Assembly: GCF_030264295.1 (NCBI RefSeq)
Contig: NZ_CP127173.1
Location: 5,835,501-5,899,500, forward strand
DNA length: 64,000 bases
Reading direction: 5' to 3'
From: Amycolatopsis nalaikhensis
GTDB taxonomy: Bacteria; Actinomycetota; Actinomycetes; Mycobacteriales; Pseudonocardiaceae
Under the pieces are notes generated by a model that saw only the letters and a list, made by a program, of their open reading frames with translations, was not told where the DNA came from and searched no databases. Shown here one piece after another: positions 62,114-64,000 of this stretch; the first letter of the stretch is position 1, and each line of letters begins with the position of its first letter. A program made the position numbers and the translations under genes.

Positions 62114-63031
62114 TCAGCCGGCAGTTTTGCCTTGCTCCTGGTCGCGGAAGGCACCCGGTGTGGTTTCGGCTTCCCGGGCGAAGAACTTGACGAAGTTGGT
62201 GGGTTCGCTGAAGCCCAGGCGGCGGCTGATGGCTGCGACGGGCAGCGCGGTGTGCGCCAGCAGCCGTTTGGCCTCCAGGGCGACGCGGGCGTCGATCAGC
62301 GCCTTGGCGGACCGTCCGGTCGCTGCCTGGCAGACCCGGTTGAGCGTGCGCGGTGAGTAGCCGATGCGGTCAGCGTAGTCGGCGGCGCTGCGGGTGATGG
62401 CGTACGAGCGCTCCAGCTCGTGTTGGAACCGGCGGAACGCGTCGTCGACGGCACCGTCGCCGCCCCCAGGACCGGGCAGCCTGGCCACGCGCAGCAGCAC
62501 AACGCCCAGGAGCAGCCGCAGCACGTCGAGCGTGGGATCGGCTTTCTGCTGCTCTCTGGTGGCGCGGTGGTATTCGATGAAGAGTTCGTCCATCGCACGT
62601 GCGATGTCCGCGCGCTGGTCCTCGGTCAGGTGATAGACCGTCGGACCGGTGGACTGGTCGAGCAGTCCGGCGAGCCGTTCCAGGTCCGGCGGGAACGCTG
62701 CCGTGAACAGGATGATCTCCGCGTCGAGTGCTGCGGGGCTGTCCGGGAGGGGCCGGGGCAGGCGCTGCACCTGCCCCGGCCGGACGTGCAGCAGAGTTCC
62801 CGGCTCACAGCCGTGGTCGACGAAATCGACCACGGCCGTCCCCGTGCCGTGGGTGATCAGGATCAGGTGATGAAAGTCTGGCCGGTGCAGCCGCACCTGC
62901 GAATTCGGGGACAAGCGACTCATCAGCTGGGAGTATCGGACCGTCTCGACGCCCAGGCGGGGTGTGTCGGGGTTCTCGAACCCGACGGTCGGGAGTTCGG
63001 CGCCCCGAGGTGGTTGTCCACTTTCTACCAT
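62114..63031 (-). CDS. AraC-family transcriptional regulator
   Basis: A 305-residue protein from ATG 63031, with AGGA upstream. The N-terminal cupin-like sensor part includes FHHLILITHGTGTAVVDFVD and RPGQVQRLPRPLP. The C-terminal pair of helix-turn-helix motifs is YADRIGYSPRTLNRVCQAAT and AISRRLGFSEPTNFVKFFAR. The regulator is divergent from the NTF2-like gene with 118 bp between them, so it probably controls that gene and itself. No inducer is evident. Confidence 0.9.
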   Translation of the reverse strand: MVESGQPPRGAELPTVGFENPDTPRLGVETVRYSQLMSRLSPNSQVRLHRPDFHHLILITHGTGTAVVDFVDHGCEPGTLLHVRPGQVQRLPRPLPDSPAALDAEIILFTAAFPPDLERLAGLLDQSTGPTVYHLTEDQRADIARAMDELFIEYHRATREQQKADPTLDVLRLLLGVVLLRVARLPGPGGGDGAVDDAFRRFQHELERSYAITRSAADYADRIGYSPRTLNRVCQAATGRSAKALIDARVALEAKRLLAHTALPVAAISRRLGFSEPTNFVKFFAREAETTPGAFRDQEQGKTAG

Positions 63032-63149
63032 GATGCGTCCTGATGCTACCTCGCTCGTGGTTCGACTTGCAGCGAGGATGGACAGCAAGAAAGGGCATCG
63101 GCTGGGACTCATCCGTGGGCCCGCCGGAACACACAGAATGGAGCGTGTC

Positions 63150-63905
63150 ATGAACAACAAGGACCTGGTTCTGCAGGCCGCCGGAGAGTTGTTCGGGAAG
63201 AAGGACCCGTCGGCGGTGGACCGCTGGGTGGCCGCCGACTACACGCAGCACAGTTCCCTGGCAGGCGATGGCCCCGAGGCGCTGCGCGCCCTGGTGGCCT
63301 CGCTGCCCGACGGCTTCCGCTATGAGGGGGCGCGGGTGGTCGCCGACGGGGATCTGGTGGCGCTGCACGGCACCTACCACGGGTTCGGGCCGACGCCGCT
63401 GGTCGCCTTCGATCTGTTCCGCGTGCAGGATGGCAAGCTCGCCGAGCACTGGGACGCGCTGGTCCCTCTCGTCCCGCAGACGGTCAGCGGGCGCAGCCAG
63501 ACCGACGGACCGACCCGGATCGCCGACCTCGATAAGACCGAAGCCAACCGCGCCCTGGTGGCGGAGTTCGCCGAGAAGGTCCTCCGGGGCGGCGACTACT
63601 CGGTCCTGACCGACTACATCTCCACCCGGACCTACGACCAGCACAACCCCGAGGCGGGCGACGGCCTGGACGGGTTCGGCGCCGCGGCTGGGAAGTGGGC
63701 CGAGCAGGGCAAGAACCTCGTCTACAAGACCATCCACCGGGTCGTGGCCGAGGGCGACTTCGTCCTGGTGCAGTCCGAAGGCGAGTTCGGGGTGCCGGTC
63801 GCCTACTGGGACCTGTTCCGCGTCGCCGACGGGAAGATCGTCGAACACTGGGACGCGATCGCGCCCGTCCCGGCCGAACTGCCGCACGACAACGGCCTGT
63901 TCTGA
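63150..63905 (+). CDS. NTF2-like/SnoaL-type tandem-domain protein
   Basis: A 251-residue protein from ATG 63150 with GGAG six bases upstream. It repeats one fold twice: DRWVAADYTQHSSLAGDGPE, FDLFRVQDGKLAEHWDALVP and later TDYISTRTYDQHNPEAGDGL, WDLFRVADGKIVEHWDAIAP. Each DLFRV.DGK..EHWDA marks the end strand of a SnoaL/NTF2-like domain. Proteins of this kind bind small polyketide-like or aromatic ligands and may act as hydrolases or isomerases. Likely regulated by the divergent AraC protein. Confidence 0.85.
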   Translation: MNNKDLVLQAAGELFGKKDPSAVDRWVAADYTQHSSLAGDGPEALRALVASLPDGFRYEGARVVADGDLVALHGTYHGFGPTPLVAFDLFRVQDGKLAEHWDALVPLVPQTVSGRSQTDGPTRIADLDKTEANRALVAEFAEKVLRGGDYSVLTDYISTRTYDQHNPEAGDGLDGFGAAAGKWAEQGKNLVYKTIHRVVAEGDFVLVQSEGEFGVPVAYWDLFRVADGKIVEHWDAIAPVPAELPHDNGLF

Positions 63906-63935
63906 TCCGTCCGACACAGTCAGGAGCACACTGCA

Positions 63936-64000
63936 GTGAGCACCCTCACCTACGCTGGCCGGACCTACCTGTTCCGGGTGGACAACGGCGTCGTCTTCCG
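63936..64000 (+). CDS. Start of an unidentified gene, runs off the window
   Basis: GTG 63936 follows AGGAG with a 9-base gap. Only STLTYAGRTYLFRVDNGVVF is visible, too little to identify. It lies 30 bp after the NTF2-like gene on the same strand. Confidence 0.5.
   Translation, partial: MSTLTYAGRTYLFRVDNGVVF

Noticed and set aside
1..64000. CRISPR array, tRNA, rRNA or integrase
   Set aside because: No regular spacer repeat, cloverleaf-type TTCGAATC signature, ribosomal sequence or tyrosine/serine integrase was found on reading through.

Overview
The window is high-GC actinobacterial DNA, with GTG starts, GTGA gene overlaps and strong GC hairpin terminators. Its content (F420-type nitroreductase, secreted ParB-like protein, KimA/Kdp potassium genes, AICE-type prim-pol and SSB, TGAATGA palindromes) points to the Pseudonocardiaceae, perhaps Amycolatopsis. 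The genus is an inference. No rRNA, tRNA, CRISPR array or integrase was seen.

Region 1 (1-16.3 kb) is catabolic. It holds an enoyl-CoA hydratase tail, a Baeyer-Villiger monooxygenase, a Cox-type molybdenum hydroxylase block (large subunit, CoxD, CoxE, CoxG and a DUF3500 gene, all damaged), two zinc alcohol dehydrogenases, a Fis-type regulator, a glutaryl-CoA dehydrogenase-like enzyme, an aldehyde dehydrogenase, a class III CoA-transferase and a broken 3-hydroxyacyl-CoA dehydrogenase. The intact steps fit cyclic ketone to lactone to hydroxyacid to glutarate to glutaryl-CoA to acetyl-CoA.

Region 2 (16.3-40 kb) is accessory DNA. It opens with an unrecognised two-gene module (PD-(D/E)XK nuclease plus helical protein), the best candidate here for an undescribed defence system. 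Next come a small RiPP-precursor-like gene, an IS110 element, a complete IS21 element inserted in a prim-pol gene, a secreted NucA/NucB DNase with a possible partner, an FG-GAP protein, an XRE regulator with a palindromic operator, two related zinc-motif proteins, a pentapeptide-repeat membrane protein, a Uma2 nuclease, a guaB gene and decayed IS5 and IS481 transposases.

Region 3 (40-54 kb) is secretion and transport: a large secreted protein joining an HExxH segment to an SGNH hydrolase, a secreted ParB-like protein, an ABC exporter followed by a YVTN/phosphoesterase protein, and a KimA-like potassium importer.

Region 4 (54-64 kb) begins with a broken kdp operon fused to a helicase fragment, then an AICE- or plasmid-like segment (structured RNA candidate, coiled-coil gene, SSB, long inverted repeat), a damaged beta-helix glycanase, an F420-dependent reductase, an amidoligase/class II glutamine amidotransferase/GNAT remnant cluster, and an AraC regulator divergent from an NTF2-like protein.

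Many genes carry single-base frameshifts or one in-frame stop, and several end abruptly against unrelated genes. This could be real decay or a low-accuracy assembly; raw reads would decide.
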